A stretch of 64,000 nucleotides of DNA from Sneathiella sp. HT1-7 (GCF_020731145.1 NZ_JAJFZN010000003.1:310001-374000); one strand, 5' to 3'. Counted from the first letter of the stretch, positions 1 through 9,066 are shown. The notes: generated from the letters alone by a model not told the origin. A program made the numbers and translations.

Positions 1-821
1 TCATCGGCCTTATGCAGCCGGTCCGTGATATCGAAATGATTATCGGTGCCAAGCTCGAAATATTCGCATGGAAGGCCCGCGGCTCGGCATTTCTCGGCAA
101 ATTCCTTTGATTGCTGATGAAAAGAGGCGCTCTCCCCTCCGCCAACCGCGCATAGCACAGGGCATTGGGCGGTGAGGGGGAGATATTGCGGACTGTTGGC
201 CGCCGCCTCCGCCTCGGTGAGGCGGATGTCGGCCTGCAACTCGGTATGGCGATGAGGCTCAATATCAAAGAGGCCGCTTAACGGTGTCGCACCTTTCAGG
301 ATATCGGCAGGGAGTTCCATGGCCTGCCAATCCGTTGCCATCATCATCCCGGTAAGATGCCCGCCCGCCGAGTGGCCGGAAAGATAGATTTTGTCCGGGG
401 CGCCATTGTAGTCGGCGATATTTTTGTAAACCCACGCGAGGGCCGCTCGCATTTGCTGGACGATATCCGTAATGGTGACCACGGGGCAGAGATCATAATT
501 GGGAAGGACGACCGTCGCGCCGGCCGCGACAAAGGGCTCGGCAATTTCGCTATAGGTGCTTTTATCCTGCGCCCGCCAATACCCGCCATGAATAAAGACA
601 AGAACGGGCGCGCCGGGGTTGGATGCAGGGAAAATATCCACGCATTGCAAATCTGTGTTGCCGTAGGAGATATCATACTCTCCGGACAGCTTTTCACGAG
701 CCTTGGCACTCCGACCTGCGGCATCCTCGAAATAGCGCATCATATCCGGGACCGTATGGCGCGGCAGATACTCGATGTTCAGCTGGTCAATCTCTTGTTC
801 CGTTATACTTTCTTTCACCAT
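1..821 (-). CDS. alpha/beta hydrolase, kynurenine formamidase-like (3' end cut by window)
   Basis: The reading frame runs from an ATG at 821 to the window edge without a stop, giving 273 residues. It carries the oxyanion-hole motif HGGYW at residues 78-82 and the nucleophile elbow GHSAG with Ser151, followed by a likely catalytic His in NHFD near residue 262. This HGGYW type is known from arylformamidases and related small esterases, so hydrolysis of N-formylkynurenine or another ester or amide is plausible; the substrate cannot be fixed. There is no signal peptide, so it acts in the cytoplasm. It is divergent from the TAXI gene, and no other kynurenine-pathway gene is visible beside it. Confidence 0.8.
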   Translation of the reverse strand, partial: MVKESITEQEIDQLNIEYLPRHTVPDMMRYFEDAAGRSAKAREKLSGEYDISYGNTDLQCVDIFPASNPGAPVLVFIHGGYWRAQDKSTYSEIAEPFVAAGATVVLPNYDLCPVVTITDIVQQMRAALAWVYKNIADYNGAPDKIYLSGHSAGGHLTGMMMATDWQAMELPADILKGATPLSGLFDIEPHRHTELQADIRLTEAEAAANSPQYLPLTAQCPVLCAVGGGESASFHQQSKEFAEKCRAAGLPCEYFELGTDNHFDITDRLHKAD

Positions 822-905
822 GCCGTATTTTTACCCTGATCTTATTTTGAGTTGTTTACCGCTCATTAATTTGCAGATGCTACCATTTGCTGAGAATTGG
901 AGCAT

Positions 906-934
906 TTGACGTCGATGGTTTGTGAAAATAAAGC
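906..934 (+). promoter_or_regulatory. candidate promoter of the TAXI-kinase operon
   Basis: TTGACG at 906-911 and TAAAGC at 929-934 are separated by 17 bases and lie about 35 bases before the TAXI start codon. The -35 box matches the vegetative consensus well and the -10 box weakly. This is inference from pattern only. Confidence 0.3.
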
Positions 935-968
935 ACAAAACCCGCGGTAATTAAAGGATCAGGGAACT

Positions 969-1988
969 ATGCGGTTCAAATTTACGCATATTGCTGTCTT
1001 GTGTGTGGCGTTATTCGTGCCCGTTAACACAGCAATCGCGGAAGAAGTAAGTCTGTTCCGGATCGGTACTGGCGGCGTCGGGGGAACCTATTATCCTGTC
1101 GGCAAGACAATTGCCCGGATGCTTTCAAATCCTTTGGGTAAAGAGGACTGTACGCCCGATCCTTGTGGCGTTCCCTATCTTCTGTCTCTTGCCCAGACTG
1201 CAAACGGATCTGTTTCAAATATTGAAGATATTCAGTCAGGCAAGATCGAAAGCGGCCTGGCACAGTCCGATATTGTTTATTGGGCGCGAACGGGCACCGG
1301 CATTTTCGATGAAACCGGCCCATTTCAGGATATCACGGCGATTGCCAGCCTGTATCGGGAGGATATTCATCTGGTTGCCCGTAAGGATGCCGACATCAGA
1401 AGCGTCAGTGACTTGCGCGGTAAACGTGTGTCCCTGGACGATCCTGGATCCGGAACGCTCGTCGATGCAAGGCTGATCCTCGATGCCTTCGGCGTCCGGG
1501 AAAGTGAATTTGAAGCTCAATATATCAAGGCGGCGGATGCCATTAAGAAAATGCGCGCCGGACAACTGGACGCCTTCTTTCTTGTGGCGGGCAGCCCATC
1601 GAAAGCGATTGCAGAGCTCAGCGAAGAAGGTCTGATCACCCTCGTACCGATTGACGGACCGACAGCAACGATGCTGTCTCGGGAAAATACCTTTTTCTCT
1701 ACATCGGTCATAAAGGCAGGGAGCTATAAAGGCGTCGATATGGTGCGCACATTATGTGTGACGGCCCTCTGGATCGTCGATAGACGGCAGAGTGAAGAGG
1801 AAGTTTATGAGATTACCAAAACATTCTGGCGTAATCTGCCAGCAATCAAGAAAATGAACCTTCATCCGAAGCTATCCAAAATCTCAATGGGAACAACCTT
1901 TGCGTCAATGAGTGTTGCGCTGCATCCGGGCGCACAGAAATACTATCGCGAAATTCGGGAGAATGTCGCCGATACCAGGACGAACTAG
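969..1988 (+). CDS. TAXI-family TRAP transporter solute-binding protein
   Basis: The 339-residue product has a signal peptide (residues 1-24, cleavage after AIA) and the TAXI hallmark GTGGVGGTYYPVG just after it, then the typical NIEDIQSGKIESGLAQSD segment. Two nearby cysteines (EDCTPDPC) could form a disulfide in the periplasm. TAXI proteins bind small organic acids or amino acids and normally feed a fused TRAP permease, but no permease gene is next to it. Instead a membrane sensor kinase starts 12 bases after its stop, so the protein may present ligand to the kinase. An AGGGA ribosome site precedes the ATG. The ligand is unknown. Confidence 0.88.
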   Translation: MRFKFTHIAVLCVALFVPVNTAIAEEVSLFRIGTGGVGGTYYPVGKTIARMLSNPLGKEDCTPDPCGVPYLLSLAQTANGSVSNIEDIQSGKIESGLAQSDIVYWARTGTGIFDETGPFQDITAIASLYREDIHLVARKDADIRSVSDLRGKRVSLDDPGSGTLVDARLILDAFGVRESEFEAQYIKAADAIKKMRAGQLDAFFLVAGSPSKAIAELSEEGLITLVPIDGPTATMLSRENTFFSTSVIKAGSYKGVDMVRTLCVTALWIVDRRQSEEEVYEITKTFWRNLPAIKKMNLHPKLSKISMGTTFASMSVALHPGAQKYYREIRENVADTRTN

Positions 1989-2000
1989 GTACAGATTGAA

Positions 2001-3818
2001 ATGCTAGCCTCCTCCATCTCCCGTAAAAACGGGAAAATAAATTTTAAAGGACTGCTCACACGACAGAACAGTTATGTCATCGCGATTCTGGCACTCACCT
2101 TGTTTGTCATTGGAACTATTCGTTATGTACAGGAGACGCTTTCCGGTATTGAGGAGTCTATCCCGGTCCAGGTTATTGAAGATTCTCAGGCAATGGCCTC
2201 GATCCTTTTTGATGTTGAAGATGTCATCCAGATAGTAGCCGTAGCCAAAATTGCGCAGGGTGAGGAACGGGCCGAAGGTATCGAGTTAGCTCAGCAGAAA
2301 CTACAAGAAGTCAGCATTGTTCTGGAGCAGAAGCGCATCAAATATGGGTTCGATAACCTGATTGGAACAGCTGCCATTTATGGTATCTTGAGACCGGCAT
2401 TATTCGACCTTGAGGGATGGCTTGAAAACGGGGTCGGCGGGTTGCCGCCAACATCAGATATAGTGCTGAAGGCAGCTCTGGATAGAGGGCGTACGGCTCT
2501 TACTAAAGCCGATAGTCTCCATGCGCAATCCAATAATACCGCAGTCGAGTTACTGAGGGTACAAGCGGAAAAGATCAGTGTCTTTCGGGATGCTGTTCTG
2601 CTCGTCCTGATTGGTCTCGCAGGGCTTGCGGCCGTGCTGATCTATTATATCTATAATCGTCGGGCGTCTGAAATGGCGTTGGAACAGAGTGAACTAAAGC
2701 ACCGTAGAATTTATGAAAATGCCACAGAAGGCATTTTTCAGGCGGATACGAGTGGTGCTTTTATTATTAACGCCAATCCGGCGATGGCTGACATTCTGGG
2801 ATATAGCTCATCTTCAGAGCTTGTTGACGAAGTCTCTTCGTTTATCGATGAAGTATATTTAGACCCGTCGATTGCCGAGAAGCATCTCATGCTTGTCTCC
2901 AAGGGGCAGTTTTTGATAGACCAGATTTACCAATGGCGTCGAAAGGACGGCTCTTTGACCTGGGCTGCGCTTAACGCACATGGCGTGTTTGATAGCGACG
3001 GTAAGATGCTGTATCTCGAGGGTACGCTTACGGATATGAATGACCGTGTGCGAGCCGAGGTAAATTTGCGCAAAGCGAAAGAAATGGCCGAACTTGCGAA
3101 CCGCACCAAATCGGAATTTCTAGCTAATATGAGTCATGAGCTTCGTACACCGCTTAACGCCATTATCGGTTTCTCCGAATTGCTAACGTCGGAGGCGTTC
3201 GGGCAGCTTGGCCATCCCAACTATAAGGAATATGCGTCGGATATCCATGGCGCGGGGCGGCATTTGCTGGGCCTGATCAATGACGTGTTGGATGTAGCGA
3301 AGGTTGAGGCGGGTCAGCTGCAGTTGTCGGAGCGGAAAATTGATCTTGCGTCTGTCATACAGTCTTGTTTCCGCATGCTCTCAGTTCGTGCAGCAGAGGC
3401 CGGGGTCAGCTTGCAGACGGAACTTCCCAAGGAACTCCCGGTATTCTTCGGCGATGAGACCCGTATCAAACAAATCCTCGCAAATCTTGTCTCTAACGCG
3501 GTTAAATTTACGAACCAGGAAGGTTTTGTGACGGTGGGGGTTGAAATTCGCTCAGACAATGGGATCAATCTTCGGGTTGAGGATACCGGCATTGGAATTG
3601 AGCAGTCGGATATTCCTCGCGTCCTTGATCGGTTTGGCCAGGTGCAGACCAACTATGCCCGCAATAACGATGGAACAGGTCTTGGCCTGACGCTCGTTCA
3701 GATGCTTTGTGATGTTCACGATGCTCGATTTACACTGGAAAGTGAAGTCGGGGTTGGAACCGTTTGTACCGTGATCTTCCCGCCTGCGCGGACTGTGCAA
3801 CTCAAAGAAGCGGGTTAG
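2001..3818 (+). CDS. membrane PAS-domain sensor histidine kinase
   Basis: The 605-residue protein has transmembrane segments at about 24-42 and 198-218 enclosing a periplasmic domain of about 150 residues. A PAS domain follows at about 230-345, then the dimerization/phosphoacceptor helix with MSHELRTPLN (His379). The ATP-binding domain shows N495/N499, DTGIGI at 528-533 and GTGLGL at 558-563. No receiver domain is attached and no response regulator gene is adjacent, so the partner lies elsewhere. Co-transcription with the TAXI binding protein suggests that the periplasmic loop senses the liganded binding protein, but this is inferred. The stop overlaps the convergent lysE-like stop by four bases. 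Confidence 0.9.
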   Translation: MLASSISRKNGKINFKGLLTRQNSYVIAILALTLFVIGTIRYVQETLSGIEESIPVQVIEDSQAMASILFDVEDVIQIVAVAKIAQGEERAEGIELAQQKLQEVSIVLEQKRIKYGFDNLIGTAAIYGILRPALFDLEGWLENGVGGLPPTSDIVLKAALDRGRTALTKADSLHAQSNNTAVELLRVQAEKISVFRDAVLLVLIGLAGLAAVLIYYIYNRRASEMALEQSELKHRRIYENATEGIFQADTSGAFIINANPAMADILGYSSSSELVDEVSSFIDEVYLDPSIAEKHLMLVSKGQFLIDQIYQWRRKDGSLTWAALNAHGVFDSDGKMLYLEGTLTDMNDRVRAEVNLRKAKEMAELANRTKSEFLANMSHELRTPLNAIIGFSELLTSEAFGQLGHPNYKEYASDIHGAGRHLLGLINDVLDVAKVEAGQLQLSERKIDLASVIQSCFRMLSVRAAEAGVSLQTELPKELPVFFGDETRIKQILANLVSNAVKFTNQEGFVTVGVEIRSDNGINLRVEDTGIGIEQSDIPRVLDRFGQVQTNYARNNDGTGLGLTLVQMLCDVHDARFTLESEVGVGTVCTVIFPPARTVQLKEAG

Positions 3819-4447
3819 GCCTGTATCGAGGCGAGCAAAGGCTTCAAAACATCTGCTTGAAAGAGAGCAACTCCAACAGCCACGAGCATTAATACAGCCA
3901 GAGTGACATTGATCGCGCGCAAAACTTGGTGCGACTTGACCATCCGCCGCAATAAATTGCCGCCATAGCACCATAGGGAATTAAACGGCAGGCTGACCAG
4001 TAGAAATATCATAATGATGATGAAGACCTGCGACGTATAGCTTTCTTCCGGTGTAACAAACTGTGAAAAGGCAGCGACAATCGTCACCCAGGCCTTTGGG
4101 TTTAGGGGATGCAGGATTAAACCGGCGAGATAACCCGGCCGGTCTGAACTCTCCGTAAGGGTTGGGTTGGCGGTGGCCACCCGATAAGCGAGATACAGGA
4201 TATAAAAAAGCGACGCGCAGAGGAAGACAAGCTGTAAGACGGGGGAGGTCGTGAACAACGTGCCAAGCCCTAGCGCAGTCGCTATGCAGACAAGCAAAAA
4301 TCCCGATATGCTTCCGATCAGGAAGGGAAACGAGCGCCAGTAACCAAAATTGGCTCCCGACGCCATCAGGAGCATATTCACAGGACCCGGCGAGCCCACC
4401 ATCGACATTGCGAACAATGCAACCAAAGCCATTTTTCCGTAATCCAT
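3815..4447 (-). CDS. LysE/RhtB family amino-acid exporter
   Basis: The product is 210 residues and highly hydrophobic, with about six membrane segments and the LysE-family motif GSPGPVN near residues 18-24. Such proteins export amino acids or related metabolites through the inner membrane. I chose the ATG at 4447 because AAGGTG sits seven bases ahead of it; the frame stays open to 4480 but has no better start. It is divergent from a MocR-type regulator, a common pairing in which the regulator controls the exporter. The shared intergenic region holds two palindromes. The substrate is not determined. Confidence 0.85.
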   Translation of the reverse strand: MDYGKMALVALFAMSMVGSPGPVNMLLMASGANFGYWRSFPFLIGSISGFLLVCIATALGLGTLFTTSPVLQLVFLCASLFYILYLAYRVATANPTLTESSDRPGYLAGLILHPLNPKAWVTIVAAFSQFVTPEESYTSQVFIIIMIFLLVSLPFNSLWCYGGNLLRRMVKSHQVLRAINVTLAVLMLVAVGVALFQADVLKPLLASIQA

Positions 4448-4480
4448 GGGACACCTTGCGAGCTGCAAAAGGAATATCAA

Positions 4481-4550
4481 GACAATTTACATTGTCTCAA
4501 TATTGTTATAATAATGTCCCCGTCAAATTCTATATTGTCACAATGACAAT
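4481..4550. promoter_or_regulatory. two palindromic operators between lysE-like and mocR-like genes
   Basis: The half-site GACAAT and its complement ATTGTC form two palindromes: GACAAT-N4-ATTGTC at 4481-4496 and ATTGTC-N5-GACAAT at 4534-4550. Their centres are about 53 bases apart, close to five helical turns. A TATAAT lies between them at 4507-4512, reading toward the regulator gene. MocR-type regulators are known to bind paired repeats in such divergent regions, so these are probably its binding sites for both genes. The binding itself is inferred. Confidence 0.6.
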
Positions 4551-4564
4551 TTAAGGGAAATCGA

Positions 4565-5950
4565 ATGAAGAAATTCGAGGAAATTGTCGCCCTGTTTATC
4601 GAGAAGATAGAGGATGGGACGTTCCAGCCGGGTGATCGGTTGCCGACCCATCGGGACCTTGCTTATGACTATGGCTGCTCCATCGGCACAGCCAGTCGCG
4701 CCTACGCTGAGTTGGAAAGGCGAGGGGTTTGCTATGGCCGGATCGGGCAGGGAACCTTTGTCTACGGGACACCTCGTGATGAGGCAGGAATCGGTAAAGG
4801 CGCAATATTTCCCAAGGAAAGTTGGAGCGAGGGGCAGCGCGGCCTGACGGACCTTTCAAAGAATAGCTATTTTCATCACGAGACGGAAAATCGGTTGCGC
4901 GATGCCGCGCAGCGACTGTTTCGGCGGAACGAACCGGGGGCGTATTTTTCATACTCCGACAGCCGCGGGCGACCGCGCGACAGAGAAGTCGCCGCAACCT
5001 GGCTTTCGACAATGCTTCAATCTGTTGATCTGGATAATATTATTATCACACAGGGGGCTCAATCCGGCCTTTATCTGGCGATGGCAACCTTGGCAAGTGC
5101 CGGGGAGACAGTTGCGACGGAAGCGCTTGGCTATCCCGGCATCCGCGCCGCAGCTTATGAGCTTGACTTGCGGCTGGCGCCTGTTGCAATGGATGAAGAG
5201 GGACTAGTACCGGAGGCCTTCGCGGATATTTGCCGGCGGGGCAATGTGAAAATACTAGTGACCGTGCCGACCAACCATAATCCAACGGGTGCAACACAGT
5301 CTCTGGTCCGGCGGAAACAGATTATCGATATCGCACGCCGCTATAGCGTTACCATCGTTGAGGACGGCGTCTATGCCCCGCTGCAGAACTGGGGGGTTCC
5401 AACTTATCGCGATCTTGCGCCGGATATCTCGTTATTTCTCACCACCTGTTCCAAAGTCATGAGCCCGGCACTTCGTCTTGGGTACATGGTGGCGCCGGAT
5501 AATCTGGTGCCGCGGTTGGCGACCAAAATGACGACGATGACCTGGATGACGTCGCCCCTAATTCTGGATATGGCGAACTTTCTTTTTCAATCTGGTCAGG
5601 TTGCTGAACAGGGGCGTCAGCTTGTTGAAGTCTGTTTTAGGCGCGAGAGGCTGGCGCATGACATATTGGGGCGCTGGCTCGACAGGCCACTCTCTCCATC
5701 TCATTCACCGCTTTCGCATATTTGGATCAGGCTACCTGACGAGCAATCGATGAACGATTTTGTTTCGTCCGCCCGTCGAGAGAACATCGTTGTCGTTGCG
5801 GGTGATACCTTCGCTATGAACAAGTCCGTTGATGTTGACCATGTCCGGATATGCCTGATGGCGGAACCGCGTGAGGATAAGCTGGTGAAAGCGCTGGAGC
5901 GTCTGGCGACTTTGCTCGCCCATGAAAATTCCCCTGTCATGATGGTGTGA
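4565..5950 (+). CDS. MocR-type transcriptional regulator (GntR HTH + aminotransferase fold)
   Basis: The 461-residue protein has an N-terminal GntR winged-helix domain (about 1-70; PGDRLPTHRDLA, GTASRAYAELERRG) joined to a fold-type I PLP domain. In the latter, NHNPTG (237-242), Asp267, Tyr270 and the probable PLP lysine Lys297 in TTCSKVMSPALRLGY are all present, so cofactor binding is expected. MocR-family members use PLP chemistry to sense amino acids or amines rather than for metabolism. Its position divergent from the LysE exporter, with shared palindromes, points to local control of that exporter and of itself. Confidence 0.88.
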   Translation: MKKFEEIVALFIEKIEDGTFQPGDRLPTHRDLAYDYGCSIGTASRAYAELERRGVCYGRIGQGTFVYGTPRDEAGIGKGAIFPKESWSEGQRGLTDLSKNSYFHHETENRLRDAAQRLFRRNEPGAYFSYSDSRGRPRDREVAATWLSTMLQSVDLDNIIITQGAQSGLYLAMATLASAGETVATEALGYPGIRAAAYELDLRLAPVAMDEEGLVPEAFADICRRGNVKILVTVPTNHNPTGATQSLVRRKQIIDIARRYSVTIVEDGVYAPLQNWGVPTYRDLAPDISLFLTTCSKVMSPALRLGYMVAPDNLVPRLATKMTTMTWMTSPLILDMANFLFQSGQVAEQGRQLVEVCFRRERLAHDILGRWLDRPLSPSHSPLSHIWIRLPDEQSMNDFVSSARRENIVVVAGDTFAMNKSVDVDHVRICLMAEPREDKLVKALERLATLLAHENSPVMMV

Positions 5951-5964
5951 AGCAGGAGTGGCGC

Positions 5965-6357
5965 TTACGGCGTTTCTTTTTCTTTTGGGCGGCTGGGCCG
6001 GGAGAGAATGAAACCGGCTCCGATCCCCATCAGTATAAGCATAGCGGTCAGGCCATACCAAGGCGTGCTTGAAAACAGAATAACCAGTGCTGCACTTATT
6101 GCCATGGTCGATAGCGCAATAATCTTGGCGCGAAGCGGTATCACCCCGTATTTCGACCAGTCCTGCAACGGTGGACCGAATATCCGGTGATGGTAGAGCC
6201 AATCGTGAAACCGTTCGGAACTTTGCGAAAAGGCCCAGAGGGAAATCAGCAGGAAAGGGGTTGTCGGAAGAACGGGCAAAAATATCCCGATCGCTCCGAC
6301 AATGACAAAAAGCCAGCCGATCAGCAGCAGAACAATTTTCTTGGTGTGCGCCGTCAT
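5965..6357 (-). CDS. DUF454 (YbaN-like) inner-membrane protein
   Basis: The 130-residue protein begins with a membrane segment followed by the family signature GIFLPVLPTTPFLL, then a conserved WSKYGVIP stretch and two further membrane segments near the C-terminus. Length and motifs fit the DUF454/YbaN family, whose function is not established. It converges with the mocR-like gene, whose stop lies 14 bases away. Nothing around it suggests a role. Confidence 0.85.
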   Translation of the reverse strand: MTAHTKKIVLLLIGWLFVIVGAIGIFLPVLPTTPFLLISLWAFSQSSERFHDWLYHHRIFGPPLQDWSKYGVIPLRAKIIALSTMAISAALVILFSSTPWYGLTAMLILMGIGAGFILSRPSRPKEKETP

Positions 6358-6753
6358 TCGTCTAGCTGTCTTTCCTGAAGGAGTTTATCTTAGGGTGGTC
6401 ATACACATTTATTCAGAGAATATAGCCAAAAAAATGAAAGTCCGATTAAAATAAACATTGCTCTCCTGTGTGAATTCCCGGAATAGCTAGGAAGTGGGGC
6501 GGTTTATTGAATATCTCTCTATCCGGGTCTGAATGGCATGCGGGTTTCGCTTGATATTAGGTGTCCATGCCGACAGGATGCGAAATAATTCCAGATTTTT
6601 TCGTTGATCTTCCGGGCAATCTGGGCTTTCATAAAAAATGAAAGAAAGCATTTGCTAAACTTTCAGCGTTGCCGTGCCCCGTGCAAAAAAAAATTTACAA
6701 CAGGAATGCGGCGTAACGTTACATATAGATCAATTTAGTTCTGGGAGGATAAA
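6358..6753. other. long leader/promoter region of the liv-ior operon
   Basis: About 400 bases without a convincing gene. It holds a hairpin or operator CTTTCAT-N5-ATGAAAG at 6626-6644, an A-rich run near 6685-6694, and a perfect ten-base palindrome GTAACGTTAC at 6713-6722 that ends 31 bases before the start codon. Either palindrome could bind a regulator of the transport operon. I see no small ORF with a good ribosome site. Confidence 0.45.
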
Positions 6754-8004
6754 TTGAAACTCAAATCGACGATACTCGTAGGTGCGGCGATCGCTGCGCT
6801 ATCTGCGTTCACAGCGCAAGCTGCCGATACCATTAAAATTGCTTTTATTGATCCGTTATCCGGTCCCTTCGCGGCGACGGGAACGAGCGGCTATAAACAG
6901 GCGCAGTTCGCGGCTGATATGCTTGTAAACCAGAAGGGCGGCGTTGTTGGCGGACAGATGTTTGAAGTTGTCGGTTTTGACAACAAGATCAGCCCGAAGG
7001 AAAGCCTGGTTCAACTGAAAAGAGCCATCGGTGATGGTATTCACTATATCATGCAGGGAAACAGCTCAGGCGTGGCAAACGCGCTGACCGATGCCGTGAA
7101 AAAGCATAACAGCCGGAACCCGGACGAACTTGTCCTGTTTATGAACTACTCGGCTGTTGATCCGGCATTGACCAACGAGAAATGTAATTTCTGGCATTTC
7201 CGTTTCGATGCCAATGCAAACATCAAGATGAACGCGTTGACGGACGTGATTGCGGAAGATGAATCGATCAAGAAGGTCTATATCATTGGTCAGGATTATT
7301 CCTTTGGTAAGGCTGTTGCCGCCGGTGCTGTGAAATATCTTGGCGAAAAGCGCCCGGATATCGAGATTGTTGGCAATGAACTCCACCCGATTGGCAAAGT
7401 GAAGGATTTTACGCCTTATGCCACCAAAATCAGGGCATCAGAGGCGGATGCTATCATCACAGGTAACTGGGGTGCGGATATGGTCGGACTTGCCAAGGCG
7501 ATTGGCGATGCCGGAATCGATGCGCCGGTCTATACTTACTATGCGGCGAATGATGGTATTACGAAAACCATCGGGGCCTCAGGCAAGAACAAGATCCGGC
7601 TGGTTCATGAAGGTCGCGTAAACCCTCCACCGACAGAAGAATACAAGACCTATCACATGGCCTTTAAAGAGAAATATCCGGAAGCTGATATTTCCCAGTT
7701 CCGTATCGCCAACGCGCTGGTCATGCTGGCCAACGCGATGAACGAGACCGACAGCACGGACCCGGCGAAAGTTGCCATGGCTCTGGAAGGCATGGAATAT
7801 ACGACTATTCAGGGTGACAAGGTGGTTATGCGGGCTGAAGATCATCAGTTGATGCAGCCAATCAGCATTTCTGTTCATACAGACGAAAATATCGTTCTGG
7901 ATGCGGATAATTCGGGGTATGGCTTGGTGACCGAAAAGACCATTTCGGCAGCCGATGCGGATATCCCGCCGAGTGGTTGTTCCATGGAACGCCCTGCCAG
8001 CTAG
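6754..8004 (+). CDS. LivK-type ABC transporter substrate-binding protein
   Basis: The 416-residue product has a signal peptide (cleavage after AQA at about 23) and the start of a type I periplasmic-binding fold (IKIAFIDPLSGPFAATG). This is the branched-chain amino acid / amide family that delivers ligand to LivHM permeases, encoded next. The start is a TTG: GGGAGG lies five bases before it and no ATG competes. The downstream oxidoreductase suggests a ligand that ends as a 2-oxo acid, perhaps an aromatic amino acid or arylpyruvate precursor; this is inference. Confidence 0.88.
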   Translation: MKLKSTILVGAAIAALSAFTAQAADTIKIAFIDPLSGPFAATGTSGYKQAQFAADMLVNQKGGVVGGQMFEVVGFDNKISPKESLVQLKRAIGDGIHYIMQGNSSGVANALTDAVKKHNSRNPDELVLFMNYSAVDPALTNEKCNFWHFRFDANANIKMNALTDVIAEDESIKKVYIIGQDYSFGKAVAAGAVKYLGEKRPDIEIVGNELHPIGKVKDFTPYATKIRASEADAIITGNWGADMVGLAKAIGDAGIDAPVYTYYAANDGITKTIGASGKNKIRLVHEGRVNPPPTEEYKTYHMAFKEKYPEADISQFRIANALVMLANAMNETDSTDPAKVAMALEGMEYTTIQGDKVVMRAEDHQLMQPISISVHTDENIVLDADNSGYGLVTEKTISAADADIPPSGCSMERPAS

Positions 8005-8023
8005 GCAACATTCTGAACGAAAT

Positions 8024-8049
8024 ACTGGCCGGGCATTTGTCCGGCCAGT
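8024..8049 (+). other. intercistronic stem-loop after the binding-protein gene
   Basis: ACTGGCCGG (8024-8032) and CCGGCCAGT (8041-8049) form a perfect nine-pair stem with an eight-base loop, just after the stop of the binding-protein gene. No long T run follows, so it is not a classical terminator. Such hairpins between binding protein and permease genes often shield the upstream transcript and raise binding-protein yield; that role is inferred. Confidence 0.6.
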
Positions 8050-8115
8050 TAGTTTCGAGCCGGATTGTATCTGGCCAACAACCAAAATTCACTGTGTAAA
8101 AAAGAGATTCAGCCG

Positions 8116-9066
8116 ATGCTCGAATTGATCTTCTTTTCCCTGTTGAACGGCATTGTGACGGGACTGCTGCTGTTCATGCTGGCGAGCGGACTTACGCTTA
8201 TTTTCTCGATGATGGGTGTCCTTAACTTCGCTCATGCCAGCTTCTATATGCTTGGCGCCTATTTTGCCTATACCATCAGTATCTATCTTGGATTCTGGAT
8301 CGGCTTGATCGTGGCGCCCATTCTGGTTGGCCTGCTGGGGGCGGTGGTGGAGCGATATGGTCTTCGCTACGTTCATCGCTGGGGCCATGTGGCAGAGCTT
8401 ATCTTCACCTTCGGCCTGGCCTTCCTGATTGAAGAAGTGGTGCAGTTCATCTGGGGCAAGGATACCAAGGCCTATCACGAGCCGGAAATTCTGCAATTCC
8501 CACTCTTTACTTTTTTTGGACAGAATTTTCCCGCCTACAAGGCGTTCATGCTGCTGATTTCAATCGGTATCTTCATCATGTTGCTTCTGATCCTGACCCG
8601 TTCGCGTGTCGGATTGATTATTCAGGCGGCTATTCACAAGCCGAATATGACGGCCATGCTTGGCCATAATGTGCCGTTGGTCTTTATGGGCGTGTTCGGT
8701 GTTGGCTGTGCGTTGGCCGGGCTGGCCGGGGTCATTGCCGGGCCGGCACTCGGAACTTTTCCCGGAATGGCATTTGTTCTCGGAAGTATTGTCTTTGTGA
8801 TCGTCGTTGTCGGCGGCTTAGGGTCCCTGACGGGTGCCTTTGTCGCGTCCCTTCTTATCGGGTTATTGCAGACTTTCGCCATCGCCCTTGACTATTCCGT
8901 GAATGACCTGCTTCAGCTTTTTAATATCTCGTTTGATGCGGATAGTGCGTTCCGCGATCTCTGGACGCTATCGCTTCCGCAGATTGCGCCGATACTGCCG
9001 TATCTGTTGTTGATCCTGATCCTTATTTTCCGCCCGACGGGCCTGTTCGGGAATCGCGAAACATGA
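8116..9066 (+). CDS. LivH-type ABC transporter permease
   Basis: The 316-residue, highly hydrophobic protein starts MLELIFFSLLNGIVTGLLLF and shows the family stretch MGVLNFAHASFYMLGAY. It is one of the two membrane subunits of the branched-chain-type importer. The ATG at 8116 follows AAAGAG; the frame is open to a TTG at 8065, which would add a polar leader atypical for the family. Its stop overlaps the LivM start in ATGA. Confidence 0.88.
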   Translation: MLELIFFSLLNGIVTGLLLFMLASGLTLIFSMMGVLNFAHASFYMLGAYFAYTISIYLGFWIGLIVAPILVGLLGAVVERYGLRYVHRWGHVAELIFTFGLAFLIEEVVQFIWGKDTKAYHEPEILQFPLFTFFGQNFPAYKAFMLLISIGIFIMLLLILTRSRVGLIIQAAIHKPNMTAMLGHNVPLVFMGVFGVGCALAGLAGVIAGPALGTFPGMAFVLGSIVFVIVVVGGLGSLTGAFVASLLIGLLQTFAIALDYSVNDLLQLFNISFDADSAFRDLWTLSLPQIAPILPYLLLILILIFRPTGLFGNRET

